Counted from the first letter of the stretch, positions 1 to 8,461 are shown. The stretch: DNA of 47,202 bases from Bacillus nitratireducens (GCF_001884135.1 NZ_MAOC01000073.1:1-47202); one strand, 5' to 3'. A program made the numbers and translations. The notes: generated by a model from the sequence alone, not told the origin.

Positions 1-1
1 A

Positions 2-1534
2 TGGATTACGATTTTTCATAGCTCTTTACTTGAAAAAATGTGTGGAGATTCATTAGCGGCGTTATTTTATGTTAGTAACTGGTGGTATATCTATCATAAA
101 TTATCGTACTTTGATAATTTTAACCAGCTTTCTCCATTGAATCATTTTTGGTCGTTAGCAGTTGAGGAACAATTCTATGTTGTCTGGCCGTTTATCATTA
201 GTTTAGGACTTTACCACATAAAAAAACAATCCCGTATGATTTTATTGATTTGTCTGGGAGCTGTTGCTTCAGCTTTAGCGATGGCAATTTTGTATGAACC
301 TGGAACTGATCCGAGCAGAATTTATTATGGCACAGATACGAGGGCCTTTTCTTTACTTATTGGAGCGGCACTTGCCTTACTTTGGCCAAGCAATAGGCTT
401 GCAAATAAAATTATTCCAAAGGCGCGTCTCATTCTTGATGTAGTGGGAGGAACTGCTCTTATTATTATATTACTTATGTTTTGGAAGACGAATCAATATG
501 ATCCGTTTCTATACAATGGAGGAATGGTTCTCTTATCAATTGCAACAGCATTGTTAGTGGCAAATCTTGCTCATCCAGCTAGCCGCATCGCTCAATTTTT
601 ACGATTTAGACCTTTACGCTGGATAGGGATAAGGTCGTATGGCATATACCTCTGGCATTATCCAATTCTCACATTGACGACTCCAAAAGTAAATGCTGGA
701 GATTTCTCACTAATAAGAGCAATTCTTCAATTTCTTCTTATTATAATGATTGCGCAAATTTCATGGAAGTATATTGAAAAACCAATCCGACAAGGTGCGC
801 TCCGAAATATTGAGTTTAAGAATTTAAGAATTCAAAATGTCGCTTTAGGTGTTAAGTTAGCTTTAATTTGTGCAGTATTCGTTTCGTCGATAGCCGTCTT
901 TGGGTTAACAAAAGTTAGTAAGGCTAAGGAGAATCCTCAACTAGATAAGGCGGAAGCAGTACAAACACACCCTGCGAAACATCCAGTTGCATCTTGGGAT
1001 AATCCAACTCAAGAGACGCCTCAAAATCAAGAAGAATCAAAAGAAGTAAATTCTGCGCAACCTAAAGATGCTCACACCGTTACTGCAATAGGCGATTCCG
1101 TTATGATTGATATTGCTCCGTATTTAAAAAATACTTTTCCTGATATTAGGATTGATGCACAAATTGGTCGCCAACTGTCAAAAGCGATTCCTGTAGTTGA
1201 ACAGTTAAAGAATGAAGGGAATTTAGGAAACTATGTCATTATTGGATTAGGTACAAATGGAGCCTTTACTACTGAGCAACTTGTATCATTAATAAATTTA
1301 ATTGGGAATGAACGTAAAATGATATTTATTAATACGAGGGTACCACGTCCGTGGGAATCAATCGTGAATGAGAGATTAAAAGCGACAACATCTGAATATC
1401 CGAATATAACTCTAGTAGATTGGTATGCAGCAAGTGCTGGAAAGGGAGACTACTTTGCACCTGATGGTGTGCATTTAACCAAAGTAGGTGCAGAAGCATA
1501 CGCAGCACTTGTAGCCAAAGCGGTGAATCAATAA
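2..1534 (+). CDS. OatA-like acyltransferase with C-terminal SGNH domain (5' partial)
   Basis: The reading frame is open from base 2, so the true start lies left of the window. The visible part starts inside the acyltransferase-3 membrane domain: WSLAVEEQFY is a family hallmark, and several hydrophobic segments follow up to about residue 300. A low-complexity linker rich in Q, E, K and P leads to an SGNH/GDSL-like domain with AIGDSVM, the block GLGTNG and a terminal DGVHLT, which supply the expected Ser, Asn and Asp/His positions. Proteins with this layout (OatA type) O-acetylate peptidoglycan or other wall polymers: the membrane half moves acetyl groups across and the extracytoplasmic half transfers them. 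The exact acceptor cannot be read from sequence. The gene ends just before IS6 debris, and no terminator directly follows the stop. Confidence 0.9.
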   Translation, partial: WITIFHSSLLEKMCGDSLAALFYVSNWWYIYHKLSYFDNFNQLSPLNHFWSLAVEEQFYVVWPFIISLGLYHIKKQSRMILLICLGAVASALAMAILYEPGTDPSRIYYGTDTRAFSLLIGAALALLWPSNRLANKIIPKARLILDVVGGTALIIILLMFWKTNQYDPFLYNGGMVLLSIATALLVANLAHPASRIAQFLRFRPLRWIGIRSYGIYLWHYPILTLTTPKVNAGDFSLIRAILQFLLIIMIAQISWKYIEKPIRQGALRNIEFKNLRIQNVALGVKLALICAVFVSSIAVFGLTKVSKAKENPQLDKAEAVQTHPAKHPVASWDNPTQETPQNQEESKEVNSAQPKDAHTVTAIGDSVMIDIAPYLKNTFPDIRIDAQIGRQLSKAIPVVEQLKNEGNLGNYVIIGLGTNGAFTTEQLVSLINLIGNERKMIFINTRVPRPWESIVNERLKATTSEYPNITLVDWYAASAGKGDYFAPDGVHLTKVGAEAYAALVAKAVNQ

Positions 1535-1611
1535 TTAGATATATTTTATTAACTTCTTTTGCAAAATTAACTGAAATGTAAAAGATCTATGGTTGAGGAA
1601 GACAAATTTTT

Positions 1612-1815
1612 TGCAGTCATCAATAATTTCTGTAATTCATTATACGTCGAAAAAGCGAAGTTTGGTTGAAGACTCCGTCTTTTTTATACAGGGCATGAAT
1701 GGTTTCGATGCCGTTTACTATACGTGAGGCATGACGAATGTTTTGAAATCCTGCGGATTTGGAAAAGTGTCTGTCGCTTTACATGTCGCTGGTCCTGTTC
1801 TGTGAGATTATTTAT
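1612..1815 (-). pseudogene. IS6-family transposase 3' relic
   Basis: Read on the minus strand this segment is recognisably related to the 3' end of the better preserved IS6 copy at 7683-8147. Both share stretches coding for the region after the catalytic Glu (RHVKR..., then the 'HAS' and 'ETI.A' blocks) and the phrase gaagactccgtcttttt. The reading frame is broken and most of the gene is missing. It is a dead fragment, probably left by an older insertion next to the acyltransferase gene. Confidence 0.65.
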
Positions 1816-1844
1816 AGGAAGAAAGAATGTAACTTCCTAACTTT

Positions 1845-1888
1845 AAAAATAAGCCCGAAGAATTATTTAATTCTTTGGGCTTATTTTT
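1845..1888. terminator. Bidirectional rho-independent terminator
   Basis: A near-perfect inverted repeat (AAAAATAAGCCC ... GGGCTTATTTTT) with a run of T or A on either side. It ends one base before the IS6-type inverted repeat that starts at 1889. Confidence 0.75.
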
Positions 1889-2070
1889 GGTTCTGGTGCA
1901 AAAATGATTACGTAGATAATCCAACATGAATGTTATATTCTCAAGAGAATGAGTTGTTCGGAAATCAATATAAAAATCCGTATTTTTATACTTTGTAAAG
2001 ATTGAACGTTTGTAATTACTCTCATATTTTTGTGTATATTTTGACAGCATTCGAGGTTTGCACCAGAACC
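1889..2070. mobile_element. 182-bp segment bounded by IS6-type inverted repeats (MITE-like)
   Basis: GGTTCTGGTGCAAA at 1889-1902 is repeated perfectly in inverted orientation at 2057-2070. The same 14-mer core resembles the terminal repeat of IS240/IS257-type IS6 elements; a relative occurs at 7627-7643 and similar ends at 3154-3168 and 8236-8250. No transposase is encoded inside. A minus-strand open frame of 111 codons spans the region but has no recognisable domain and no good ribosome binding site. The 8-bp flanks do not match, so no target duplication is visible. Confidence 0.5.
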
Positions 2071-2189
2071 CTCTAATTGTACCATCAGCAAGGACAATTT
2101 TGTGCAAATTTGGATGAATAGGACATCCATGTAAAGTTAACATAACGTCCCATTATCGGTAGAAAAAATGTTATATCCTTAATTACATA

Positions 2190-2230
2190 AAGAAAAAGAA
2201 TCCCTTATGGTTTCTAGGATTCTTTTTCTT
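2190..2230. terminator. Bidirectional terminator downstream of the small peptide gene
   Basis: An inverted repeat (AAAAAGAATCC ... GGATTCTTTTTC) with T-runs in both directions. On the minus strand it closes the transcript of the peptide gene at 2331-2411. Confidence 0.75.
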
Positions 2231-2247
2231 GTTTAAAGTTTGCTCAC

Positions 2248-2294
2248 ACAAATGATCTGCACATCAATTCATCTTTGATATACAGATCATTTGT
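2248..2294. repeat. Perfect 12-bp inverted repeat in the 3' UTR of the peptide gene
   Basis: ACAAATGATCTG at 2248-2259 and CAGATCATTTGT at 2283-2294 form a perfect stem with a 23-nt loop, between the peptide stop codon and the terminator. No T-run follows it, so it looks more like an RNA structure or protein site than a terminator. Confidence 0.55.
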
Positions 2295-2330
2295 ATGATA
2301 ATTCTTATAAATAATTGCTGAATGATAAGC

Positions 2331-2411
2331 CTACATAAATGCTTTTAAAAGTTCTTGAACGAATGGAAGTACTCCACCTACAAATTTCAAAATTGCCATT
2401 GCGATTTCCAT
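2331..2411 (-). CDS. 26-residue amphipathic peptide, PlcR-box driven
   Basis: A short gene absent from usual ORF-length cutoffs. The start at 2411 is chosen because AAGGAGG lies 8 nt upstream; an in-frame ATG at 2417 sits too close to that site. The product begins MEIAMAILKFVGG and ends LPFVQELLKAFM. It is strongly hydrophobic with two Glu and two Lys, no Cys, no signal peptide and no leader cleavage motif. On a helical wheel it would be amphipathic, like phenol-soluble modulins, delta-lysin or leaderless bacteriocins; a type I toxin is the other option. A -10 (TATAAT, 2462-2467) and a perfect PlcR box (2501-2516) lie upstream and a terminator downstream, so it is a complete monocistronic unit. 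The function is inferred from size, composition and regulation only. Confidence 0.7.
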   Translation of the reverse strand: MEIAMAILKFVGGVLPFVQELLKAFM

Positions 2412-2461
2412 AATCATTTCCTCCTTTTTTATATTAAGATATTATGAATCTTTATACTCTC

Positions 2462-2467
2462 ATTATA
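2462..2467 (-). promoter_or_regulatory. -10 element of the peptide gene
   Basis: TATAAT on the minus strand, 33 nt downstream of the PlcR box and about 50 nt upstream of the start codon. The same spacing (31 nt) recurs at the related promoter near 36.2 kb. Confidence 0.6.
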
Positions 2468-2500
2468 GTAAGTGTTTATATAGATAGCAGGTTATTTTAA

Positions 2501-2516
2501 TATGCAATATTACATA
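2501..2516. promoter_or_regulatory. PlcR box (perfect match)
   Basis: TATGCAATATTACATA fits the known PlcR consensus TATGNANNNNTNCATA at every fixed position. PlcR is the quorum-sensing virulence activator of the B. cereus group. The only gene correctly placed downstream is the minus-strand small peptide at 2331-2411. Confidence 0.85.
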
Positions 2517-2739
2517 TTAAAAGACGGCTTATATTGTTATGATAGAAAAGTTAAATTCTACAGCATTTTTCGATGTACTGCGAAGCTAATGATTATGAAA
2601 GTTCCAGTAGGTAAAAAGGGAGAAGGATTTTTATAATTCTTTTCCCTTTTTATATGTTCACAAACAGAACATATCTATAATAAGAGAGTGGTTGTATACG
2701 ATTATTTATTTCACTCCCTTTTCCTCATATCTCTTTACA

Positions 2740-2812
2740 ACCCGATAAAAAGGTTCGACTTGAGGGGAACGAAGAAACTTATATATCATTATTAAATTAT
2801 TTAAACAAGTAG
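2740..2812 (+). pseudogene. C-terminal coding remnant, possible toxin partner
   Basis: The frame ending at TAG 2810-2812 reads ...KVRLEGNEETYISLLNYLNK, which looks like a natural protein C-terminus. It stops 8 nt before the start of the immunity-like gene and overlaps its ribosome binding site, the spacing expected for a toxin-immunity pair. No start codon or recognisable domain is left. The identity as a toxin tail is inferred from position only. Confidence 0.3.
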
Positions 2813-2820
2813 GTGATAGT

Positions 2821-3157
2821 ATGGGAACATTGTTAGAGGAATGTATTGAAATTTTGGGACAGAATATAAGAATCTTATCTAAAGAAGAAAGAGAAATGGT
2901 TCTTATAAATTTTGAAACTAATTTTTATATTACACAAGGGGGACGCATTGAATGGTCAAAAATAACTCAGTGCATTGAAATAAATACAATTGATGAATAA
3001 TTTCATATTTGAATAGTTGTTACGATGAATATAATAAGAAGGTTTATTTAATTTGGAATGAAGGGAAATTACCAATTGGTAAGACAGACTTAGATAAGGT
3101 TTTCGAAGTAATAGACGATGTTAATGCGGTTAGCTTTGATACTTGGATATATGGGTT
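2821..3157 (+). pseudogene. CDI-immunity-like protein, frameshifted and truncated
   Basis: The first frame (2821-3000, 59 codons plus stop) begins MGTLLEECIEILGQN and contains TQGGRIEWSKI. The second starts near 3009 with LNSCYDEYNKKVYLIWNEG and VIDDVNAVSFDTW. One lost A in the run at about 2997 explains the split: restoring it gives ...TIDEIISYLNSCYDEY. The F...F(T)Q.GRI.W pattern resembles small immunity proteins of contact-dependent inhibition and polymorphic toxin systems. The 3' end is cut at 3154, where an IS6-type terminal repeat (GGTTCTGGTGCGAAA) begins. An upstream coding tail with tight spacing supports a toxin/immunity origin. The family assignment is from memory of motif shape and is moderate. 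Confidence 0.55.
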
Positions 3158-3168
3158 CTGGTGCGAAA
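3154..3168. repeat. IS6-type terminal inverted repeat, solo
   Basis: GGTTCTGGTGCGAAA differs by one base from the repeat at 1889 and 2057. It marks the junction where the immunity-like gene is cut off and exporter sequence begins shortly after, so it is probably the scar of an IS6 insertion or recombination. Confidence 0.45.
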
Positions 3169-3222
3169 ATTTCAAGACCATTTCAAGTAATCTCCTAAAC
3201 TTGGACATACTGATAGTATGAT

Positions 3223-3282
3223 TCTAAAAAAGGTGCGTGATCAGTATGGAAAAATTACAGAAGACAGAAGGTGTGCGGTATG
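3223..3282 (+). pseudogene. 3' tail of a MacB-type ABC ATPase
   Basis: The frame ending at TGA 3280-3282 reads VRDQYGKITEDRR, matching the usual C-terminus of MacB/LolD-type ATPases (RDGKI.EDR). Its stop overlaps the permease start as ATGA. The rest of the ATPase, including both Walker motifs, is missing, so it cannot function. Confidence 0.55.
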
Positions 3283-4449
3283 AGTTTACTAGATAGTATC
3301 AAAATTTCCCTATCTTCTATTCTAGCTCATAAGCTGCGCTCAGCCCTTACAATGCTAGGGATTATTATCGGTGTAGGTTCTATTATTACCGTTGTTGCGA
3401 TTGGACAGGGCGGGAAAGCTGCATTAAAATCACAATTTGTTGGTTCTGGAAATAGTGTGATTTCTATTCATTATAAGGCCAACATGAATGATCCATCCGG
3501 TATGGAATCAATAGGAAAACCGAAATTGACAGAAGAAGATATTTTTGAAATTAAGAAGATTTCAGAGAATGCACATGTAATTAAGACAAATTAAAATATG
3601 GAAACACTAGATGTTAATGATAAAAAAGAAATGGTAAATATAAAAGGGCTAGACGATGAATACTTTGCTGTAAATAAAGTTAAGGTGAAAAAAGGTCATT
3701 CTTTAAATGATACAGATATTGAACAAGGAAATAATGTTGTCATTATTAGCGTGGGTTTAGAAAAAAGGATATTTGAAAAAGAGAATCCCATTGGAAAAAA
3801 TCATTGAAATGAAAGGCCAACCAATGCAAATCGTTGGTGTATATGAAGCTACAGGTGGATTTATGGGAATGGGAGATTCCGAGGCGTTATTTCATTAACG
3901 TTATGGCCAACGTTGTATGGAACAGATGAAATTCAAAGTATTTCTGTCCAAGCGAAAAAAATCGATAATTTAGATGCCGCTGGAAAGAAAGCAGCTGATG
4001 TATTAAATAGTCGTAAGCAAAGTGAGTTTACAGGTAAATATAAGGTACTAAACTTAAAAGAAATTCAAAAGGGTATTTCTAAAATGACAAATATCATGAC
4101 GATGATTATTGGTGGTATCGGTGTTATGAACATTATGCTTGTATCTGTAACAGATCGTACTCGTGAGATTGGGGTACGTAAAGCACTTGGAGCAACGCGT
4201 AGTAAAACCTTACTACAGTTCTTAATTGAAGCTGTTATGTTAACGCTTCTTGGGGGACTAATTGGAATTGGCCTTGGTTATGGAGGTGCATATATTGTGT
4301 CAACATTTGCAAAATGGCCACCACTTGTTTCATGGCAAGTAGTCGTTGGCGGTGTGTTATTCTCTATGACACTTGGTATTATTTTCGGGTTGATCCCAGC
4401 GAACAAAGCAGCAAAATTAGATCCAATTGAAGCCCTTCGTTATGAATAA
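3280..4449 (+). pseudogene. MacB/FtsX-type ABC permease, multiply broken
   Basis: The product starts MSLLDSIKISLSSI at 3280, coupled to the preceding ATPase tail by an ATGA overlap. Typical MacB-family blocks are visible: SALTMLGIIIGVGSIITVVAIG (first membrane segment), IMTMIIGGIGVMNIMLVSVTDRT and REIGVRKALGA, and a final NKAAKLDPIEALRYE. Three lesions break it: an in-frame TAA at 3592-3594, an extra A in the run near 3797 that ends the frame at 3807, and a lost base near 3885 that restores the original frame. Such transporters export macrolides, peptides or lipids in other bacteria; this one is dead. Confidence 0.85.
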
Positions 4450-4501
4450 GTTTATTAGTAGAAAGCTATTTATTTAATGTGGTTCTGATAAAAAGATAAA
4501 A

Positions 4502-4540
4502 CAAAAAAGAATTCCTCGTTTCTTTTGGGATTCTTTTTTG
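4502..4540. terminator. Terminator after the exporter pseudogene
   Basis: An inverted repeat (CAAAAAAGAATTCC ... GGGATTCTTTTTTG) followed by T-rich sequence, 50 nt past the permease stop. Confidence 0.7.
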
Positions 4541-4661
4541 TTTGCAAAGGTATGTTTATCTGAATACACGTAAATTTACAAGGTTTTTAAACACAAAAAT
4601 AGGAGGCATTTTATGATTTTTTGTTCAACATTACCGTGTACAGAAATGTACAAAGAAAGAA

Positions 4662-4677
4662 TATGCAATATTGCATT
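4662..4677. promoter_or_regulatory. PlcR box upstream of colA
   Basis: TATGCAATATTGCATT matches the PlcR consensus except for the last base. It lies 64 nt upstream of the collagenase start; a possible -10 (GATAAT) is at 4695-4700. Collagenase genes are known members of the PlcR regulon in B. cereus. Confidence 0.7.
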
Positions 4678-4741
4678 TTACATTATTTCATCGGGATAAT
4701 ATGTTATTTATTGAATGTAATATATAAATGGAGGAAATGTT

Positions 4742-7645
4742 ATGAACAAGAAATCAAGGTTTACCCAAATGATGCTCGGTATTAGTACAATGGCCTTATC
4801 ATTTGGAAGTATCCAAACACAAGTATCAGCGGAAGAAAACACACCTTATAATGTGTTACAAAAGAAACCAATTGGGATAGAAACTTCAACAGATGAAATT
4901 GCACATTCTACAAAATCAGACGAAACATTGTCTTATGAAGAACGTTTAAAAGTAGGCGATTTTTCACAACGTTCAGCTCCGGTCGTGAAACGAGCAGCGG
5001 CAAAACAATTTCAGCAAAAGTATTCTGTGGCAGAGCTGAATAGAATGAGTAATGACGAATTCATCGATACATTGGCAAGTATTAGTTGGAATCAAATTAC
5101 AGATTTAGATCAATTTAATCAAGAAACAAAAGAGTTTTATCAGAATAAAGAGCGAATACAGGTTATTATTGATGAATTAGGTCGTCGTGGAAGCACGTTT
5201 ACAAAAGATGATACAAAAGGGATTGAGACGTTTGCTGAAGTATTACGTTCCATATCTTATGTAGGCTTTAATAATAGAGAGGTAAGCTATTTAAATGAGA
5301 GAAGCTTTCATGATAAATGTTTACCTGCATTAAAAGCAATTGCAAAAAATCCGAATTTTAAATTTGGTACAGATAAACAGGATGCAGTGGTATCTGCATA
5401 CGGTAAATTAATTAGAAACGCTTCTTGTGATGCTGAAACAGTTCAATATGCGGCGAATATATTAAAGCAATATAACGATAATATTTCCACATATATAAGT
5501 GACAAGAAGAAAGGGGACGCCTTGTATGAGCTTATACAAGGGATTGATGATGATATACAGTCTTACTTGTTTGAGACACGTAAAAAAGCGGATGAAACAA
5601 TATGGTATGGGAAAATTGATGGTTACATAAATGAAGTTAGTCGAATGGCTCTTTTGAACCATCTAACAACAGAAAATAAATGGTTAATTAATAATGGTAT
5701 ATATTATACTGGTCGTTTAGGGAATTTCCATAGTAATCCAAATAAATCTTTAGAAGTACTTACACAAGCAATGCATATGTACCCTCGTTTAAGTGAGGCT
5801 TATTTTAATGCGGTAGAGCAAATTTCAACAAACTATGGTGGAAAAGATTATAACGGAAATACAGTAGATTTTAAGAAAATACGTGAAGAAGGCCAGCAGC
5901 AGTACTTACCAAAAACGTATACATTCGATGACGGCTCTATTGTATTTAAAACAGGAGATAAAGTAACGGAAGAAAAGGTTAAGAAACTATATTGGGCTGC
6001 AAAAGAAGTAAAAGCGCAGTATCATCGTGTAATTGGAAAAGATGGAGCGTTAGAATCAGGGAAAGCTGATGATGTACTGACAATCGTCATTTATAATAAT
6101 CCAGATGAATATAAACGAAATAGCCAACTATATGGATATGATACGAATAATGGTGGGATTTATATTGAAGGAATCGGAACGTTCTTTACATTTGAGCGTA
6201 CACCGCAGCAAAGTCGTTATAGTTTGGAAGAATTGTTCCGTCATGAATTTACACACTATTTACAGGGAAGATACGAAGTTCCAGGATCATGGGGACAAGG
6301 AGAAATGTATCAAGATCAACGTTTGACTTGGTTTGAAGAAGGAAATGCAGAATTTTTTGCAGGATCTACTCGTACGAATAATGTTGTTCCGCGCAAAAGT
6401 ATAATTAGTGGATTATCATCTGATCCTGCGAAACGTTATACAGCAGAACGAACATTATTTTCGAAATATGGAGAAGGAGACGAAAAATGGGACTTTTATA
6501 ATTATTCTTTTGCACTGCAGTCTTACTTATATACTCATCAATTTGAAACTTTCGATAAGATTCAAGATTTCATTCGTGCAAATGATGTGAAGAATTATGA
6601 CGCATATCGTGAAGCTTTAAGTAAGGATCCAAATTTAAATAAAGGATACCAAGACTATATGAAGCAGTTAATTGATAATCAGGGTACATATAATACTCCG
6701 CAAGTATCAGATGATTATTTAGCTACCCCTTCACCAAAGCCACTAGCTGATGTAAAGAAAGACATTACGGATGTAGCAAAGATAAAAGATGCAACGATTA
6801 CAAAGCATAAGTCTCAATTTTTTGATACGTTTACATTAGAAGGGACATATACAGGTGGCGTAACAAAAGGAGAATCTGAGGATTGGAAAACGATGAGCAA
6901 GAAAATCAATCAATCTTTAGAACAGTTAGCGCAAAAAGAATGGAGCGGCTACAAAACAGTTACAGCGTATTTTGTTAATTATCGTGTGAATGAGAAAAAT
7001 CAATTTGAATATGATGTTGTATTCCATGGTGTTGCAACGGGAGAAGAAGAAAAACAGACTGTTAAAGTAAATATGAATGGACCGTACAATGAAATATTAA
7101 ATGAAAAGGTTGAGTTTCATAGCGATGGTACAGAAAGCACAGGTGGAAAAATTGTTTCTTATCTCTGGGATTTTGGGGATGGTACAACAAGTACAGAAGC
7201 AAATCCTACTCATGTATATGGAAAAGAGGGAACATATACTGCAAAGCTAACAGTGAAAGATAATAAAGGAAAAGTAGGCCGAGGACAAACATCGGTTACC
7301 GTAAAACAGGATGAGCCAGCAGGTCATAACTATCAAAATGCAAAGGTAATTCGTTTTAATAAGCTTTCAAAAGGAAATATGGATCGTCCAAATATGGCGT
7401 ATATGCACACATTCAATGTCACATCTCCAAAAGAAGTAGATATTTCTTTTATAGATGAACTGGGAATTGGGATACAATGGGATGTATATCACGAATCAGA
7501 TTTAGAACATCCTGTTATTACGGGCCAAGCGGATGGAAATAATATAAAAGGGAAATTTGAAGCGAAACCTGGGAAGTATTATTTAGTTTCATTTTTTGAA
7601 AAGGAAAACGGAAAGGGAACATATTCGGTTCTGTTGCAAAGTTAG
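4742..7645 (+). CDS. colA: Secreted collagenase, peptidase family M9
   Basis: A 967-residue secreted zinc metalloprotease that degrades collagen outside the cell. The signal peptide covers about residues 1-30 (cleavage after QVSA). The catalytic domain carries HEFTH at 501-505 and the third zinc ligand at Glu533 in WFEEGNAEFF; the 32-residue spacing from His501 to Glu533 equals that in clostridial ColG. A PKD domain (about 781-858, YLWDFGDGTT) and a prepeptidase/PPC collagen-binding-like domain (about 861-967) follow. The start is supported by GGAGG 7 nt upstream. It is monocistronic, with a PlcR box at 4662. The last seven or so codons and the TAG lie inside the IS6 terminal repeat GGTTCTGTTGCAAAGTT, so the native C-terminus is replaced by a few IS-encoded residues; activity is probably kept. 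Confidence 0.93.
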   Translation: MNKKSRFTQMMLGISTMALSFGSIQTQVSAEENTPYNVLQKKPIGIETSTDEIAHSTKSDETLSYEERLKVGDFSQRSAPVVKRAAAKQFQQKYSVAELNRMSNDEFIDTLASISWNQITDLDQFNQETKEFYQNKERIQVIIDELGRRGSTFTKDDTKGIETFAEVLRSISYVGFNNREVSYLNERSFHDKCLPALKAIAKNPNFKFGTDKQDAVVSAYGKLIRNASCDAETVQYAANILKQYNDNISTYISDKKKGDALYELIQGIDDDIQSYLFETRKKADETIWYGKIDGYINEVSRMALLNHLTTENKWLINNGIYYTGRLGNFHSNPNKSLEVLTQAMHMYPRLSEAYFNAVEQISTNYGGKDYNGNTVDFKKIREEGQQQYLPKTYTFDDGSIVFKTGDKVTEEKVKKLYWAAKEVKAQYHRVIGKDGALESGKADDVLTIVIYNNPDEYKRNSQLYGYDTNNGGIYIEGIGTFFTFERTPQQSRYSLEELFRHEFTHYLQGRYEVPGSWGQGEMYQDQRLTWFEEGNAEFFAGSTRTNNVVPRKSIISGLSSDPAKRYTAERTLFSKYGEGDEKWDFYNYSFALQSYLYTHQFETFDKIQDFIRANDVKNYDAYREALSKDPNLNKGYQDYMKQLIDNQGTYNTPQVSDDYLATPSPKPLADVKKDITDVAKIKDATITKHKSQFFDTFTLEGTYTGGVTKGESEDWKTMSKKINQSLEQLAQKEWSGYKTVTAYFVNYRVNEKNQFEYDVVFHGVATGEEEKQTVKVNMNGPYNEILNEKVEFHSDGTESTGGKIVSYLWDFGDGTTSTEANPTHVYGKEGTYTAKLTVKDNKGKVGRGQTSVTVKQDEPAGHNYQNAKVIRFNKLSKGNMDRPNMAYMHTFNVTSPKEVDISFIDELGIGIQWDVYHESDLEHPVITGQADGNNIKGKFEAKPGKYYLVSFFEKENGKGTYSVLLQS

Positions 7646-8172
7646 AAAAAATATAGAGAGGTCTACAAATTGGAAATAGACTTTAAGCAATCGCTACTAA
7701 TTGCTGTAGTTCTTTGTACACTGAAAAGACGGAGTCTGATTCAAGACTTCGTCTTTGTTTATATATCGCCTGAATTGTTTCAATCCCTTTTATGGTTCTT
7801 GAAGCATGACGAAGATTTTGCAATCCCGCTGATTTGGCAAAACGTCTCTTTACATGCCTATGATCCTGTTCAATCAGGTTATTGAGATATTTAACGGTAC
7901 AATGTTTTGTACGTACATAAAAGCCGTTCTTTTTCAGTTTTTTGAACGCACAAAGCAAGGACGGGGCTTTGTCTGTAGTAAGAACTGTTAGTTCTCCAAA
8001 ATGTTTTACTAATCTTTTCATAAAGGCATAGGCAGCCTGATGATCCCGTTTTTTACGAAGTTGAATATTCAACGTGTTTCCATCTTTATCAATTGCACGA
8101 TAGAGATAACGCCATTCTCCCTTAACTTTGATATACGTCTCATCCAAATGACTATGAATCCATGTCCTTTAA
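7627..8172 (-). mobile_element. Truncated IS6-family (IS240/IS257-like) element
   Basis: The intact end is at 7627-7643 (GGTTCTGTTGCAAAGTT, the classic IS257/IS431-type repeat) inside the end of colA. The element carries the 3' two thirds of an IS6 transposase on the minus strand and loses homology near 8170, where an in-frame stop precedes the surviving coding part. The opposite terminal repeat is absent, although a weaker GTTCTGGTGCAAA motif occurs in reverse at 8236-8250. It cannot transpose by itself. Confidence 0.75.
7683..8147 (-). pseudogene. IS6-family transposase, 5' truncated
   Basis: The surviving frame encodes the DDE core: DETYIKVKGEWRYLYRAID (first Asp), LTTDKAPS (second Asp) and LIEQDHRHVKRR (Glu). 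About 80 residues, including the N-terminal HTH region, are missing compared with the usual 225-235. A TTG codon at 8147 only formally opens the frame; upstream there is an in-frame stop at about 8169-8171. Therefore a remnant and not a functional gene. Confidence 0.85.
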
Positions 8173-8380
8173 ATAGAGCTGTTGTTACGCCGTAACCAGT
8201 TTGTTTATTTCCACTAATTACATAAATCTTATCGTTTTTTGCACCAGAACAGATAGCCCTACATTTATCTGCCTCTTTGGTAAGGCATCGAATAATCCTT
8301 ACTTATACTATCGCGATTTCTGATAACTTACATGTAGAGGTATCGCTCAATATAACAAAAATGTAATGTTAATGAAATGT
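8165..8380 (-). pseudogene. Unidentified coding relic
   Basis: On the minus strand one frame reads coherently (EADKCRAICSGAKNDKIY, VISGNKQTGYGVTTALFKG) with a single internal TAA upstream, and runs into the broken edge of the IS6 element. It looks like part of a real protein because of its balanced composition, but I do not recognise the family. The start is missing and the 3' end was replaced by the IS. Confidence 0.3.
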
Positions 8381-8461
8381 AATTCCATCGATACTAATAA
8401 TGAAATTATATAAAATGAATAGGAGTTAAAGAATTTTTATAATGAAAAAGGAGAAGTACTA

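Noticed and set aside
1808-2143. 111-codon minus-strand ORF
   Set aside because: Spans a terminator and an IS6-bounded segment, has no ribosome binding site and no recognisable domain.
4613-4699. 28-codon ORF with AGGAGG upstream, before colA
   Set aside because: The PlcR box lies inside its coding region and the peptide has no family features; probably chance.
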